The notes under the pieces: model-generated
Seen by the model: the letters and a program-made list of their open reading frames with translations, nothing else
Database searches by the model: none
What the model was told of the DNA's origin: nothing
Program-made: the position numbers and the translations under genes
Shown here: piece after piece, positions 23,029 to 34,648 of the stretch
Numbering within the stretch: position 1 is the first letter of the stretch
Layout of the letters: the number at the start of each line of letters is the position of its first letter
Source: Evernia prunastri
Lineage: Eukaryota > Ascomycota > Lecanoromycetes > Lecanorales > Parmeliaceae
Assembly: GCA_003184365.1 (NCBI GenBank)
Contig: NKYR01000043.1
Coordinates: 186,001 to 250,000 of the forward strand
Reading direction: 5' to 3'
DNA length: 64,000 nt

Positions 23029-24452
23029 AGTAGGGTAGAGTAGGGTTTGGGGGGATGGTACGATGGGTGCTGGAGGGTCTTGTGTCCTTTGGAAGGTTCT
23101 TTGGATGCGAGTTGAGATTCTCTTTGAACGGTGCTCGGGTGGGGTTGGTGATGCCTCGGGTGTAACACGTCTTGCAATTCACATTCACAATGTGCCGTCG
23201 GATAAGAAGGTAGTGCTCCGAAAACGTACGTACGAAAGGGCCCCATCCGTAGAATTCGAACGGAATCCTTGTAGCCCGTCGAGGCGAGATTTGTGTATAG
23301 TTGTCGTGGTGGAGGCCTGGGTGCTGTCGTTGCTAATCAGCGTCTGCTCCTGTGAGTGTTGATGTGATCCTGAAGAATTCCGATTGCGATTCCCTGTTTG
23401 TTGTTCTTATCACAGCAAGAAAAAGCATCTCGATACTCGACTCAACCAGGGCATTTGAAAGCTTCGGTCGTTCAATGTGTGCCTGCATCAACTTCTCGAA
23501 CGAACTGTCGCCGTTGTCAAGATGATATGATCTGCGGCCTGATCAGACATCAGTTGTAAGTGAATCCCTAGAGTAGCGCGTCTGGAGGCGCAGTGAATGC
23601 AACGGACTCAGCAACGCAGGGTCTGCGCCAGTCGTAGAAGCAGCCAATTGGCTGTTGGTTGCGCAGGACCACCATCGGGTTGCTGATTTTCTCATAAAAC
23701 CTTCGTCTCTACCTTGTTTTGGAATGGCAGACTGTATTATGGATGGTTGAAAACATACGTCAGCAATAAGACGAAGATGTCTCCTCATCTTTTACGAAGG
23801 AAACATAGAGAAAGCTCACTTCCGCGCAACATATCCGAGGGAATGATCGAATTGGCTCTTCGAGCTTGCAACATAGAAAAGCCCGAACACCTCTGGAAGT
23901 TCCTGGCACCTCCGTTATTGGGTGTATCCAAAATTGCACGCCCTTGGGGGGCGATTTCCTTGTAGCCGAGAGAGTATATTCGTGCACTCTATACAGAAGG
24001 TTGAACGCGCAAGGCGCCAAAGGAAATGTCACCGTCGCTGTGCTGTTTAACTTACAATGTTCGTTCGCAAGAACCCATTGGCTGCAACGTAGGGTTGTCG
24101 GTCATGTCGTTCTTTCTTTTCTTTTCTCTTACACTGTGAGACTGACAGAAATCATGGCCAGCAGTCCTCGGAGTGGACGAGGTGAAAAGAAAATTTCCTC
24201 TTGGCACTTCAACATCAAGAAGCACAGACTCAGCATTTACAGACTTTGAAATGTATGTAGGTGGGAAAATATCTGACAGCATCATATCTTGTACCTACAT
24301 TATCCCATTCTAGATTGCCCCTATGTCCAACAGGCACTGTATGTACCTATTTCATTATCCGTCAGATCATAATTCGTAAAACGTTCATTCATTTCCGCCC
24401 ATTAGATGATACAAGTGATCGTAGCACTCATCATTCTTGGTGCCCTTCGCTT
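23029..24452. other. Intergenic, no gene recognised
   Basis: About 1.4 kb between two members of the local domain family. Short open frames have no recognisable motif or splice-supported extension. Confidence 0.45.
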
Positions 24453-25001
24453 TCAAGGAACAATCTCCTCTCCCGTCAGCATATCGAACGTGGCAACATC
24501 TTCCTGCCGCCCTCCTTTCCAGCCCACTTCCCACCTCTTCTCCTGCTTTTTCCACCTCATGTATCTAAGCGCTTCTTCTCTTATTCCGTCCCAGGTAAAC
24601 CCATTGTTTGAAACGGCATCAGCACGTCGAAGTTTTGAGATGGCGAGTTGAGCCCATTTTCCACAGTCGAAACCGTTGCCTCGTCCACTGGGATCGCCAT
24701 ATTGATGGATGGGGACTTCACGAAGGATCTGATTGATGCGTCCTAGAGGCACGACGATTTTCTCAATGGCGATGCAACCGAGAAGACGTGGCTCGAGAGA
24801 AATATCGGGAATGTCGATGGTTTCATAGAGCCAGGGCTATGAGATGATGTCGTCGGTCTTTTGAAGTCAATTGTGAACGTGGAAATTGAGGGCGGCGGGG
24901 GCATTTGAGGGTTTTGGTCGAATAAGAAGAGCGTAGTGGTAGGTGTCTGGATGTTTGGGACGGGCATAGAGGGCCAAGTGCAGGCGCGGTTTATTACGCA
25001 T
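24453..25001 (-). pseudogene. Fourth copy of the DUF6914-like domain, interrupted by two in-frame stops
   Basis: From the ATG at 25001 the frame reads MRNKPRLHLALYARPKHPDT, YHYALLIRPKPSN, FHVHN, then a TGA. It continues in the same frame for nine codons to a TAG, then reads PWLYETIDIPDISLEPRLLG, GFDCGKWAQLAISKLRR and ends FDMLTGEEIVP at 24453. All landmarks of the family are present in one frame, so the simplest reading is a full-length copy carrying two nonsense changes. The alternative is a 42-nt intron (GTTCAC...CTCATAG) that would remove both stops in phase. Its donor is poor and the removed segment sits where the other copies have coding sequence. It is convergent with the neighbouring paralogue. 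Confidence 0.6.
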
Positions 25002-25470
25002 GATGTTGATTGGGAATGGCGCTGATGGTATCGATGGTATTTGGTGGTATGGGGTATGGTTGGAAGAAGGATGCAGGGTCCGATATGAAAGAAGAATTTA
25101 ACCTTTTCTTATCTCTTCATCGATAAAGTCCTTTAGGGAGTCGAGGTTTAGTGATACCCTCTCTAGTCTCCTCCGCTCTTGATATGTCGTCTAGTTGCAT
25201 TTCTCAGTGTATACGCGAGCACATTATTGCCGCCGCCGGTAGATTAGTTCGTGGTTTGGTAGGGTTGTTGAGGTCCCGAGCGCAGAAACGCGGGTATTAT
25301 CATGTGCTCTAGGCACCGCTTTTTGTTCTCTCTCATCACCTGGTGGCTTCTCGTTTCAAAGGCCTGTTGTTTAATTTGTTGCAATCTGCGCCTGGCGTAT
25401 ATGTCTGCACCCTCCAATGCCGGCGCCAATAGGCTTTGAAAGAACCGGTTCGTCCTGTTGCCGTAATTTC

Positions 25471-26826
25471 TCAGAAATGAGGTATGAAATTGGACCATTG
25501 CACCGAATCAAATGCGCCACTAGGAAGCGAGCGAAGGCTGACGAAGACCTCGACGACAATGTAAGTACGTGCCACGGTATACATTATAGTCACAGGTGAC
25601 ATGATGATGATTTCCCAAACAGGAATGAATTCCATCTCGCGCCGTTTTTTTTCCATAGTGCTCACCCTGGCAATATGGACAGGGTTTTTGGGAAATATTT
25701 TCAGGTACCAACGCTGCCAGCGGCCAACACGGTGTCCATCCTGGTAAGTTTCACAAACCAGGAAAATGAAGGTGGTCGCAACGATGGTGATACAGCCCAC
25801 TCGCCAAATGATTCGCTCAACGTGAGTGGGAAAGTCAAAGTTCCAGGCAATGAAGTGTATGCAGCAGTAGGCCACAATAATGACGAATAAGAAGATAGCA
25901 TCAGGGCTTGCTCCAATGACAGGAAACTTGTCGTTCGTGAAACGAGGTAACGGCCGCTCCCGTGGGCCCATCCTAAATCGTAAATTTGGCTGGATTTCCG
26001 TGAGCCAAGATGGAGACTGATCGTCAATGAAATCGAGAGGAGTATGCTTGTATGGCTTGCTTGCGTTGGGCATGTTCCCAGCCTCGATGAGTAGATCCTT
26101 TGTACTCTTCTCAATCTCGATTATAGTTGGGCTCTCAACATCTAGAGGCTTGTCGGACCACTGGTAATAGGAGGCGAAGGTACAGAATACGAAACCAAAT
26201 GTTGTGAGCTCGAGCGTGGTGACAGGGAGATGTTGGATGGCGCGGCCCAAGCACTGGAGAACGAACCACCCTGTTTGTAGCAAAGTCAACGCCTTCTGGA
26301 ATCTGTCCTGCTTGCTCTTGTCCCAGATCTCTTTCGCAGTGATGGCAGGGAAGGGTGTATAACCTCGAGTCACGAGGTAGTGCAGCTGTTTGGAGTTGAC
26401 TGGGAATGGCTGACTATCGCGCGGCTGCAAAATGAAGCCACCCATATTGGCGTAGAATCCATGGCGCACTGTCCACTTGATATACCCAGAGTTTTTCCAC
26501 AGGACTACCGAGCGTCTCGCTTCGACTTTTTGACCTGTAGCAAAGCCGACGATAAATTCGGGGGCCATGATGGCTTGCACCATCCATCGAAGCTTGCGGA
26601 ACCATCGCTGCATATATCTCTCATGGAGCGATGGTATGTTGAGGTGCAGTGAGGTCCATGTGCATAGGAAGATGGTGAGAAGAGAGCCCCATATGATATC
26701 GAAGGTGCCCCTGCCATTCGGTGAGCTGACCCATCCTTCCCGGTGTTCAGAAGACGTTGCATTCGAGGTACTAGCTGCTACTGCTCCTCTTAAACACACA
26801 TTGAAGATAACGAAGATGTGTGCCAT
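25471..26826 (-). CDS. Multi-pass membrane protein of a filamentous-fungal family, unknown function
   Basis: This is an intronless gene of 451 aa. I chose the ATG at 26826 because it opens a signal-like segment (MAHIFVIFNVCLRGAVAAS). Features in order: a helix after GRGTFDIIWGSLLTIFLCTW, the Trp/Arg-rich loop RKLRWMVQAIMAPEF, HGFYANMGGFIL (conserved in this family), the helix pair around ALTLLQTGWFVLQCLGRAIQ and TTLELTTFGFVFCTFASYY, then two C-terminal helices and the ending SLRSLPSGAFDSVQWSNFIP. This layout (WT-H-GFY-MGG, QxxWFxxQxxxR, ending near FxxVxW..F.PH) is common among ascomycete hypothetical proteins expanded in many copies. No enzymatic motif is visible. Role unknown. Confidence 0.75.
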   Translation of the reverse strand: MAHIFVIFNVCLRGAVAASTSNATSSEHREGWVSSPNGRGTFDIIWGSLLTIFLCTWTSLHLNIPSLHERYMQRWFRKLRWMVQAIMAPEFIVGFATGQKVEARRSVVLWKNSGYIKWTVRHGFYANMGGFILQPRDSQPFPVNSKQLHYLVTRGYTPFPAITAKEIWDKSKQDRFQKALTLLQTGWFVLQCLGRAIQHLPVTTLELTTFGFVFCTFASYYQWSDKPLDVESPTIIEIEKSTKDLLIEAGNMPNASKPYKHTPLDFIDDQSPSWLTEIQPNLRFRMGPRERPLPRFTNDKFPVIGASPDAIFLFVIIVAYCCIHFIAWNFDFPTHVERIIWRVGCITIVATTFIFLVCETYQDGHRVGRWQRWYLKIFPKNPVHIARVSTMEKKRREMEFIPVWEIIIMSPVTIMYTVARTYIVVEVFVSLRSLPSGAFDSVQWSNFIPHF

Positions 26827-27401
26827 TGCGCGCCATGTGCTCACTGCGCACCAGTGACATGGGAATCGGGCATCACTGCTTGCAGCAGCTTGCGTTTGCT
26901 GGTCCTTGTCCTATCAACATTGGACGCCTCAACTGGGATCTGCATATCATTCGAGTATCTCTTCGGGGCTTGGAGGGTAAGGCCAAGCGTCTCGAGCCTT
27001 TGGCCTACCTGTCTGAGTAGAGGCGGTCACCGTTCTGGCGGGCGAGGTTGGAAAAATTTGATGGCGGGGCAGGGCAGGCATCCGCTGGCCAAGAGTAAGC
27101 TCGGTTAAGGTGGTGTAGGATTTAAGCCTCCGCCGCTAGTTTTCAGTCTGCCAAGGCAGCCTCAGACTGCCCCTTTGGGTGCGGCGAGAGAGGCTGTGAA
27201 GCTGTAACAACCATCAACTCGTATTCAGGCTGCGGCTGACCGCGCACACCCCGATTGTCACTACATCGTAAACCGCAATGATATCTCTCTTCCTTTGATA
27301 CATTTCAGGCTACACTCCTTTGTTCATGTCTCTTCTCGCAAAGTATCCAATTTTCACGTCTCTCCCTTTGCATCAATAACATCGTGGTCCAGTTGCCCTT
27401 C
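26827..27401. promoter_or_regulatory. Shared upstream region of two divergent genes
   Basis: The 575 bases separate the start codons of the multi-pass membrane protein and the lipid-droplet hydrolase. I see no defined factor site. Confidence 0.4.
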
Positions 27402-28657
27402 ATGAGTAGGAGTGAAGAGCCCCTTCTGGGAGACTCATCTCTTGAAAAAGGTGACAGGATATGCTACGAGCCTTCTGTAGACTCCATCGACGGAAAGACT
27501 CAAGGTTATCTGATCTATTTCATACCGGGCAATCCAGGCCTGATTCGATACTACCAACCTTTCTTGTATAGTTTGCACAAGCTGCTCTCCAATTCGTCTG
27601 CGACCGATTCTTCTGGATTTCATATCTGTGGCCATTCCCTCAGGGGTTTTGAATGTGCTCAGGATGGCAAGGGATTCCAAAACCTTAGATACCCGCTTGG
27701 ACTCGACCAGCAAATCAAAGCCCAGGAGCAACTTCTTTACGATCACATCAGGTCTCACCGCGGCCGTTATGGTAAAAATCCCAAAGTCATACTCATGGGT
27801 CATTCTGTTGGATGTTATATGCTACTTGAGCTTATTCAACAACATCGGAAAAAGATCGAAGAAGATTGTGAAGAGGACTTTGACCTCATTGGCGGCATCT
27901 TGCTGTTTCCAACCATCACACATATTGCGCAGTCGCCTTGGGGGATGGTGTTTGGTGTACGTACTTTTGACCCCTTATCAGGCTTGAGGCTGAACCTCGC
28001 TTCGAACCAGAAAATCCTCCGAATTCCGTACCTTCCAGTCATCCTGGGCACCATCGCGAAGACATTATCATCGCTGGTCCCCGAGAGCTTCCTCTACAGG
28101 CTGGTCAAGCTGATCACCGGATTCCCCGACTACGCAGCGAGGGCCACCACGTCTTTCATCAAAAGTCCGATGGGTGTCAGACAGGCATTGCAAGTATCTT
28201 GCCTCCAGAATGCATGATTCCAGCTGACAGGTTCTGCAGGCATCTTGCCAATGATGAAATGACAACAATAACCGACGATAAATGGGACCAAGAAGTCTGG
28301 GGAGCTGCAACAGCTGAAGGCACGAACAATCGTGACACGGCAAACTCGAACCTAACGTTTTACTGGGGCAAAAAGGTATTCTAACTCACGTGCAGTCAAA
28401 TCGCTATCCAATCTGACCTGAGCCAGGACAATTGGGTAGCCAACCATACCCGAGATGCTTTGATAGATGCTCGGGGGCACTTATCGAATTGTCAAAGTGG
28501 GGGTGGATCGGAACCCTGGAAACCGGTGATGAGGGTGGACGAAGAAGGAATGCCTCACGATTTCTGCACCACCTTACAGAACAGCTATAGCGTAGCGAGT
28601 AAGGTGCACCACTGGGTAGATGGCATTATCGAGGCTCATCGCAAGGAGATCTCATAA
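27402..28657 (+). CDS. Lipid-droplet-associated hydrolase (LDAH/DUF2305 family)
   Basis: This is an alpha/beta-hydrolase of the LDAH family, associated with lipid droplets. Exons 27402-27956, 28011-28189, 28240-28375 and 28427-28657 give 366 aa. Motifs: YLIYFIPGNPGLIRYYQPFL (family-defining PGNPG), GHSLRGFE, LDQQIKAQEQLLYDHI, the nucleophile elbow ILMGHSVGCYMLLEL, and FYWGKKDNWVANHTRDALI towards the end. Intron 2 is a GC-AG intron: TT|GCAAGT...TGCAG gives QALHLANDEM in phase, while GT donors nearby do not. Intron 1 (54 nt) has no stop and is a multiple of three, so retention would only add 18 residues. Physiological substrate is unsettled for the family (sterol esters have been proposed). Confidence 0.88.
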
Positions 28658-29734
28658 ATGACGAAACATGGAATCTTTTGGTAGGCCGAAGCTCCATTCA
28701 ATGCATAGCGGAAATTAATGTACGATTATTGTCCTAGCACATGAATGTCAGTACGCTTGCTACCTTACCTTATTCCACCGCTATTCCACCAAAAGGCAAC
28801 TCCAAGCTAAGGCCTAAAATTCTTGGTGGGGGAAGCAAAGGCAAACCCTTCCCGAAGGAGTCATATCCTGGAAATGGCTGCTGGTACCGCGTTCCATTGC
28901 CCAATCGTCCAGCCAACGTGTATCGTGTGGTTTGACTCCGATATGTTCCACAAGACACAGGCTCCTTGCTCGGCTAGGATTACCTGTGCGAAGGTTTCCT
29001 GTGACTCGAACCAATCACTCGCTCATGGTCATCACAAATGATTGGAGGAACAGGATGGTCTTGGCAAGAGATGATGCAGAGCATGGAAGGGCAGAGTAGC
29101 TGCAGGGCCAATGGTGCATGATGCTCGCAGCGGTTGGTGACGGTTGACCACGGCTATTGGAGCAAGCTGGCTGATTCCGAATATACTTATTAAAGCATCA
29201 GTGTGAGAAAAGCGAAAAGCGATAAATTGGCTTGGAAGCGATATCGGACGCCAAGAGATCGTGGCGTCACCACGCTAGGTTTAATATGCAATGGCGTTTG
29301 ACTACTACCTACTCACCTTATGCATCACTCAATTCTCAATTGCAATAATCAGCTTTCCTCAATAATCAACATTAATAATTATTTTATTTTAATACATAAG
29401 TTACTAAAAGGTAATAATATCTAACTACATACATATCTTATTCTTTTGTGACTCAGAATATGTTGGGCATTGACCCATCATCATACTACTTTACTATATC
29501 ATTCAAATATCCAGGACATCAGTCTCATAAAGTAGATTGATTCATCCATCCATCCAAATGCCTTCAATCCACAAGATCCATCTTGATAGAATTGCCTTCA
29601 ATTCACTCCAATCGCAGCTTCCAATCCTGCCAGTCCAGCTTTCCCCTTGATATTTCTGTCTTTCTTGTTATAAATCTTTCTCTTCCAGTTGTGCTCCCAT
29701 CTCATCTCTTCTCTTTTTCCAATTCATAGCCTTG
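28658..29734. other. Intergenic with AT-rich stretch (about 29300-29450)
   Basis: No gene recognised. The AT-rich part contains AATAAT/TTATTTTAATAC words and precedes the arrestin gene promoter. The last 150 bases are pyrimidine-rich. Confidence 0.5.
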
Positions 29735-31745
29735 ATGCATCCGGATATGATCATGTTTACCGAACAGCGAAGAAGCTCCTTGGCCAGGATGAAGGACTTG
29801 GTCGTCACCCCCAAGCCAGTCATCGACGTCGCTCTCACAGACGACCAGAAAGACGCGTTCGTGCCTCAGTATACATCCTTGGATGAGATAAAAGGAGAAG
29901 TCTCCATCACCGCTTCATGTGATACGAGCTTCGATGACATCTACATTACTTTCGAGGGTGCCACCCGCACTTTCGTCGAGAAAGTGGCTACAACATCTCC
30001 CACCAACGGCAGAACAGATGCCTTTCACAACTTCATCCGTCTTCAGCAACCTATGCATCCTTCAGCCTTTCCCAATCCTCGAGTCATGGAAGCCGGAAAG
30101 ACGTACAGATTTCCTTTTACTTTTGTCGTTCCAGACAAACTGCTGCCACAATCGTGTACTCACACCAAGAAACCTGGTTTTCCGGAAGACGGTCATATGG
30201 CACTCCCCCCAAGCTTAGGTGATCCACTGGTTGCAAGTATGGGAAAGAGCCTTATGGACGATATGGCGCCGGACATGGGGTCAATAGGTACGTATCTTGG
30301 AGTGATCGCTTCCCTTTTCAGCACTTTGTTCTGCACATTAGACATGCTCTGGAGACGTCGAAAGGGATCCTTGAATTGGTCTCACAACTCGCTTCCGTCT
30401 CGCTACGAGGTTTCTCTCCTGGATTCCGCTTCGCAGACTCCTCCTACGAATTGACTATGTTATCCAATGGCTTCTTCCTGTTGCTGTGCTTCCCATGCTT
30501 TCTCTGGGAGTTGACCTTGCGTCTTGAACAAGGCATGCTGACACCGAAATTATTATTCAGCGTACTCGATCACATGTCGGATAACCAAGGGTCGGAGTGC
30601 AAATGGGAAGTACAAGATCATGGCAGAGGGGTCGAAGAAGCTTCGGATCGTACCAGCCGTGGAGGAACAACCACCCCTTGATGTGGTGGTTGAAGGAGAT
30701 GACCGTTACGACTACAAGATGCGACAGGAGAAGAACATCAAAAAAGGTACATTCAAGGGGAAACTTGGTCGTCTGGTGATACAATCACCACAGCCACAGA
30801 GCCTCAGATTGCCATATTCCCGGGGGCCTGATGCCGACTGCAATCCCAGTACAATGACCACCGTGAACGTGCGATTTGATCCAGTTGAGGAATCTTCTTC
30901 TCCGCCTGGCCTGAACACGCTCCAGGCGAAGCTAAAAGTGGGGACATTCTTCACCACTGTTCCCATGGATGAGATGGTTACAAGGTCTAGCAGCTTCCAC
31001 TACAGCAGTGTCCGTGGGATATATGTTGAAACTCTGAACCTGTCGTCCCGCTGTCTCTCGAACATCGAATGGCAAAAGCACACATCGTTGACGTCCGATG
31101 CTTCCGGGAGTCAAGGCTTTGAGATTCCAAACCCCTCCGAAGCCTACAAAGGCGGGTCCTTTTACACAGCTAAGATCGTTGTTCCCATCTCACTGCCAAA
31201 AGGCAATAGAGTCTTCGTCCCCTCCTTCAACTCCTGCCTTATTTCCAGGATCTACAGCCTCAACCTGTACCTCTCCATCAATACTCCAAAAGCTACAGTC
31301 ATAGATCCAACAGTCCATCTCAAGCTGCCCATACAAGTGTCATCCAAAGGCAACCCTGAAGCGGTACCCACAATTTCTGCAGAAGTATGGTTCAATCCTT
31401 TCCCAAACATTCCATATCAACTTCTTGACCCGTAAGAGATGCGCTGACACCAGTTACTCCCCTCAGGAACAAGCCGCAATAGCAGCAAGAGAAGCAAACG
31501 CCTACTTCGATCCTCGCAACGTAGCGCCCCCAAGCCCACAATATACCGAACACGCACGGTTAGACGGCTCTCCGGCAATGGCAGGAGTCCCATGGGGTAG
31601 TCCCCAACGCTCTGCGCAAATAGCCAGAGCGCAACAGAGGTTTCAGTCACTGAGCTTCGAAGGGGAAGAAGCGCCGCCCCCGGATTACGAGCACATCGGA
31701 GGTGGGAGAAGACAGAGCGCAAGCCACGTGCCGCGTCCATCATAG
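29735..31745 (+). CDS. Arrestin-like adaptor protein
   Basis: Exons 29735-30287, 30561-31384 and 31467-31745 give 551 aa. Alpha-arrestins in fungi recruit ubiquitin ligases to membrane transporters for endocytosis. The arrestin N-terminal fold is visible: VDVALTDDQ...TSLDEIKGEVSI, FDDIYITFEGATRTFVEK, KTYRFPFTFVVPDKLLPQSC and LPPSLGD. The first intron is long (273 nt, GCTGAC branch at about 30537) and joins MGSIAYSITCRI, a conserved beta-strand. The second part has KKLRIVPAVEEQPPLDV, KKGTFKGKLGRLVI and the C-terminal domain ending in LYLSINTP. The last exon begins EEQAAIAAREANAYFDPR and includes APPPDYEHI, a candidate PY-type motif (PPxY variant, PPPDY) for binding an Rsp5-class ubiquitin ligase. 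The start could be a few codons away. Confidence 0.85.
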
Positions 31746-32342
31746 ATGCATTGGAAAGGGGGGGCAGAAACCCATGGGGATGCTCGCGCTGGGAAGGGAG
31801 TAACCCAGGGAGGGATCTGTATAGGAAGGTAACGAGCCCATTGAGAGGCTTGTCATGGCACCGGTGGTACGGCGTTTGGGTTTGCAAGTTTTTTCGTTAC
31901 AAGATACCCAAGGCTTGTTCTTTATTCCATCGTGATAGAAGGTGTATTGTACGGGACATAACGATAGATCCATAAAATCGGCTTTGAGCCCACGCGGGAC
32001 ATGAGCTGTACAATCCGCCACAGGGCGAGTCGGGACCCTTCCAACTGAACGAGTGCCAACGTGGCGCTTGTTCATCTCAGTCTGCGTGGAGGAATAAATG
32101 GTACTAGCACGGGTGAATTCCCTTTCGAGTTGAAAATTAGAGATATCCGCGCTATGGGTATTAACATGTTCCATTTTCAAGTCATGCAACAATTATGCTT
32201 GCAACGCAACATTGAAGCCCCATTCATCATTCTTACGCCGGGAAAATGCTGCCCTTCATCTATAACGCCCAGCAGTGTCCGAACGCCCCCAAATACATAG
32301 CATTACAGGCATTAAAGGTTGGTCGGTCGGTCAGTCAGTCAG
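31746..32342. other. Convergent intergenic region with GGTC/AGTC tract at its right end
   Basis: 3' regions of the arrestin-like gene and the TM9 gene face each other here. Only the tetranucleotide tract is notable. Confidence 0.5.
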
Positions 32343-32350
32343 TCAGTCAG
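32320..32350 (+). repeat. (GGTC)n/(AGTC)n tetranucleotide tract overlapping the TM9 stop codon
   Basis: Copies of GGTC then AGTC run from 32320 to 32350. On the minus strand this is TGAC/CGAC, and the first TGA at 32345-32343 is the predicted stop of the TM9 gene. Confidence 0.85.
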
Positions 32351-34648
32351 CTTTGATTGCCCTGCGTCAATATATTAGCACCGAAATGAATGGGGCGGAG
32401 TTGATATACGTCTCTGGGAGGCTGGCTTACCCATAAATCCTCCTCACAAACGCGTAGGCCGTTAAGAATCCCACGGTCCCTGTCAGTAGCCCGTAGACGG
32501 CACAAGCCAGTAGGCTGTAGCTGAAGAACAGCATCCCCGATATGAACCCCTGGATGTGCAGTTTCGTCCAGTAGAACCAGACGCAATACATGAAGATCCA
32601 GACTGCGGAGCCGGACCCGATGAAGATGGATTGCCACCACCAATGATAATTCTCCGCGCACAGTTGTATGTATGTCGCTACGATCGTGACCTCGACAACG
32701 GTGACTATGCAGACGAGTGAGACTACGCTGAGGAAGCCGAAGACGTAGTAGTATCCGCTTTTGTCTTGCCATATGCTGCGGAAGACGAAGAGCAGCTCGA
32801 TGAAGATGACGGCGAAAGGTATCAGCCCCGCCAGCAAGATGCTGTAGATGCTTCGAGTGTACCATGGCTGCTCTGGTACCTGGCGAGTAATACTATTTGT
32901 CTTGGTGGGGTGATCGTAGGAATTGCTGCGATGGTAACCAAACCAGCTACCACAATAGACAAGGGGAAGCTGGATGAGAAGCCACAGGGCAACCAGTCCC
33001 ATTAATGTGCCGAAAGGGAGTGCGGTGCTGGAAGCCTGGGCCCAGACGAAGAGGTTGAGGATGAAGATTGTGGAGAAGAGAAGGCCGGGGAAGAGGAGGG
33101 CTGTCATGAGGGTGTTCCGGCGCCAGTCTTTTCCATTGAACGTTTTGTAAATTCGTCCGGAGAAATAGCCGGAGAATACGCCCGCAAAGACGAAGAGGCC
33201 CATGCCAACGCTGACGAAGCCGCCACGAAAGCTGGGATTGAGGATACCAAGGGTACTGAGAATCAGGAGACCGGTGGTCATGAAGACGAGCTGGGTGCCT
33301 GAGCCTATCAATGGGGCCAGAAAGCCGGCGTAGCTAGGAGCGCGGAAGACGTCCCCGTGAAGGAGCTTCCAGCCTGTGATGTCTTCAACAAACTCTTCAT
33401 CTGAGGACGTGTCATGATCGAGGTCTGGTTCAGACTTCTGATCAAGTAATCCATTCGACTTCTCCCGTGGCGACCGATTGCCAGTCCTTGGCTTCTTCGC
33501 TTTGCGCCTGATCTTGCCTTCCTCTAAATTTCCGTCCTTGGCACTCCTTCTCCCGTCCCCAGCCACAGTCTTTGCCAGGATCATCACCACGACGGCGGTG
33601 AGAAGCCCACAGATTACGAGCGAGTTGATGATGGCCAACCAGTGGATGCTGGTGCTCTCCTCTTGGTTGTTGAAGTATAAGTCCCACCTCTTTGACCATT
33701 CGACTCTGTCATCCTCGCGGAAATAGACGGCGTAAGAGTATGGTATTGTGATTGTGGAGCCATCATCGATATCATCATCCACGGGCAGATATGATGAGTG
33801 AGGATATTGGCTAGCCAGATGGGTGTTGTTGGGCGCAATATAAAGCTCCATGCCGTCCGTGTCGCCATTAATGTCCTGTGGGCAGCCCGTGCTATCTCGA
33901 TGACTAGCCTCGATACTCTTCGTGTACACTTCGAAACCTACAATGACCTTGCCGCCATTTTCGCCTGCCCGTCCAGGGGCCTTTCGCCATCGGAGAACGA
34001 GAGTAAGATGATTGTTGATGAAATATCGGGGCTTGCCGGTGACAGAGGAATAATCCTTGTATCCCATTTTGAAACCTGCTGCGTAATACTTATGGGTCTT
34101 ATCGACTGTCACAAAACTCGTAGCCCCTGGAAGGTTGTCCACAATCCATTCGGCCACATATCCATCCTCGACTAATTCCTGCGCCCTCTTTATGCCTCGC
34201 CGATCGACCTGTCGACTGCAGAGATATTGACACTCGGTGTCCTGGCCCATGAAGAGGTCGTAGTCCGAAGTCATGATGCGATCCCCGCGAAGTACCTCCC
34301 CAAGATTAAGAGAGACGCTTCGGCCACTGGCATAGCCACCATGCTTCTGGCCCGTTGGTGGACAAACGAACGGAAGGTCGTAGTAAGCGTATTGCAGTTG
34401 AGTGTTGTCGGAGTAGACCTTGTTGACCTCCAAAGGAATGCTTTCATTGTCCACGTAGCTTTTGATTGACCATCCTAGAAGAGTGGCAAGTCAGCACTTG
34501 CGCCGTCTTTGAAGGTCTTTGAAGAAAGGCTTGTCCACATGTGAACTGGAACCTTGTGCCCACCTGGTATATAGAATGCGTGTGCAGAGTTTATCGCGCC
34601 ACAAAGCGCTAGAAACCTGCTGAACACTATCCGAAAGTCCGCGTGCAT
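32343..34648 (-). CDS. Transmembrane 9 superfamily protein (nonaspanin, EMP70 family)
   Basis: TM9 proteins sit in endosome/Golgi membranes and affect membrane-protein sorting and metal homeostasis. Exons 34648-34564, 34474-32431 and 32361-32343 give 715 aa. The first exon is a signal peptide (MHADFRIVFSRFLALCGAIN) and joins FYIPGWSIKSY. The lumenal domain has VNKVYSDNTQLQYAYYDLPFVCPP, LNLGEVLRGDRI, YFINNHLTLVLRW and KVIVGFEVYTKSI. After the first helix (IHWLAIINSLVICGLLTAVV) comes a charged cytosolic loop, then WKLLHGDVFRAP and eight further helices. The last intron (69 nt) replaces a premature stop and gives the ending FVRRIYGAIKAD, a KxD C-terminal motif known in the family for coatomer binding and Golgi retention. 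The gene ends inside a tetranucleotide repeat. Confidence 0.93.

Noticed and set aside
29300..29460. AT-rich stretch as a transposon remnant or centromere-like element
   Set aside because: Too short, no terminal repeats and no coding remnants; reported only as AT-rich intergenic DNA.
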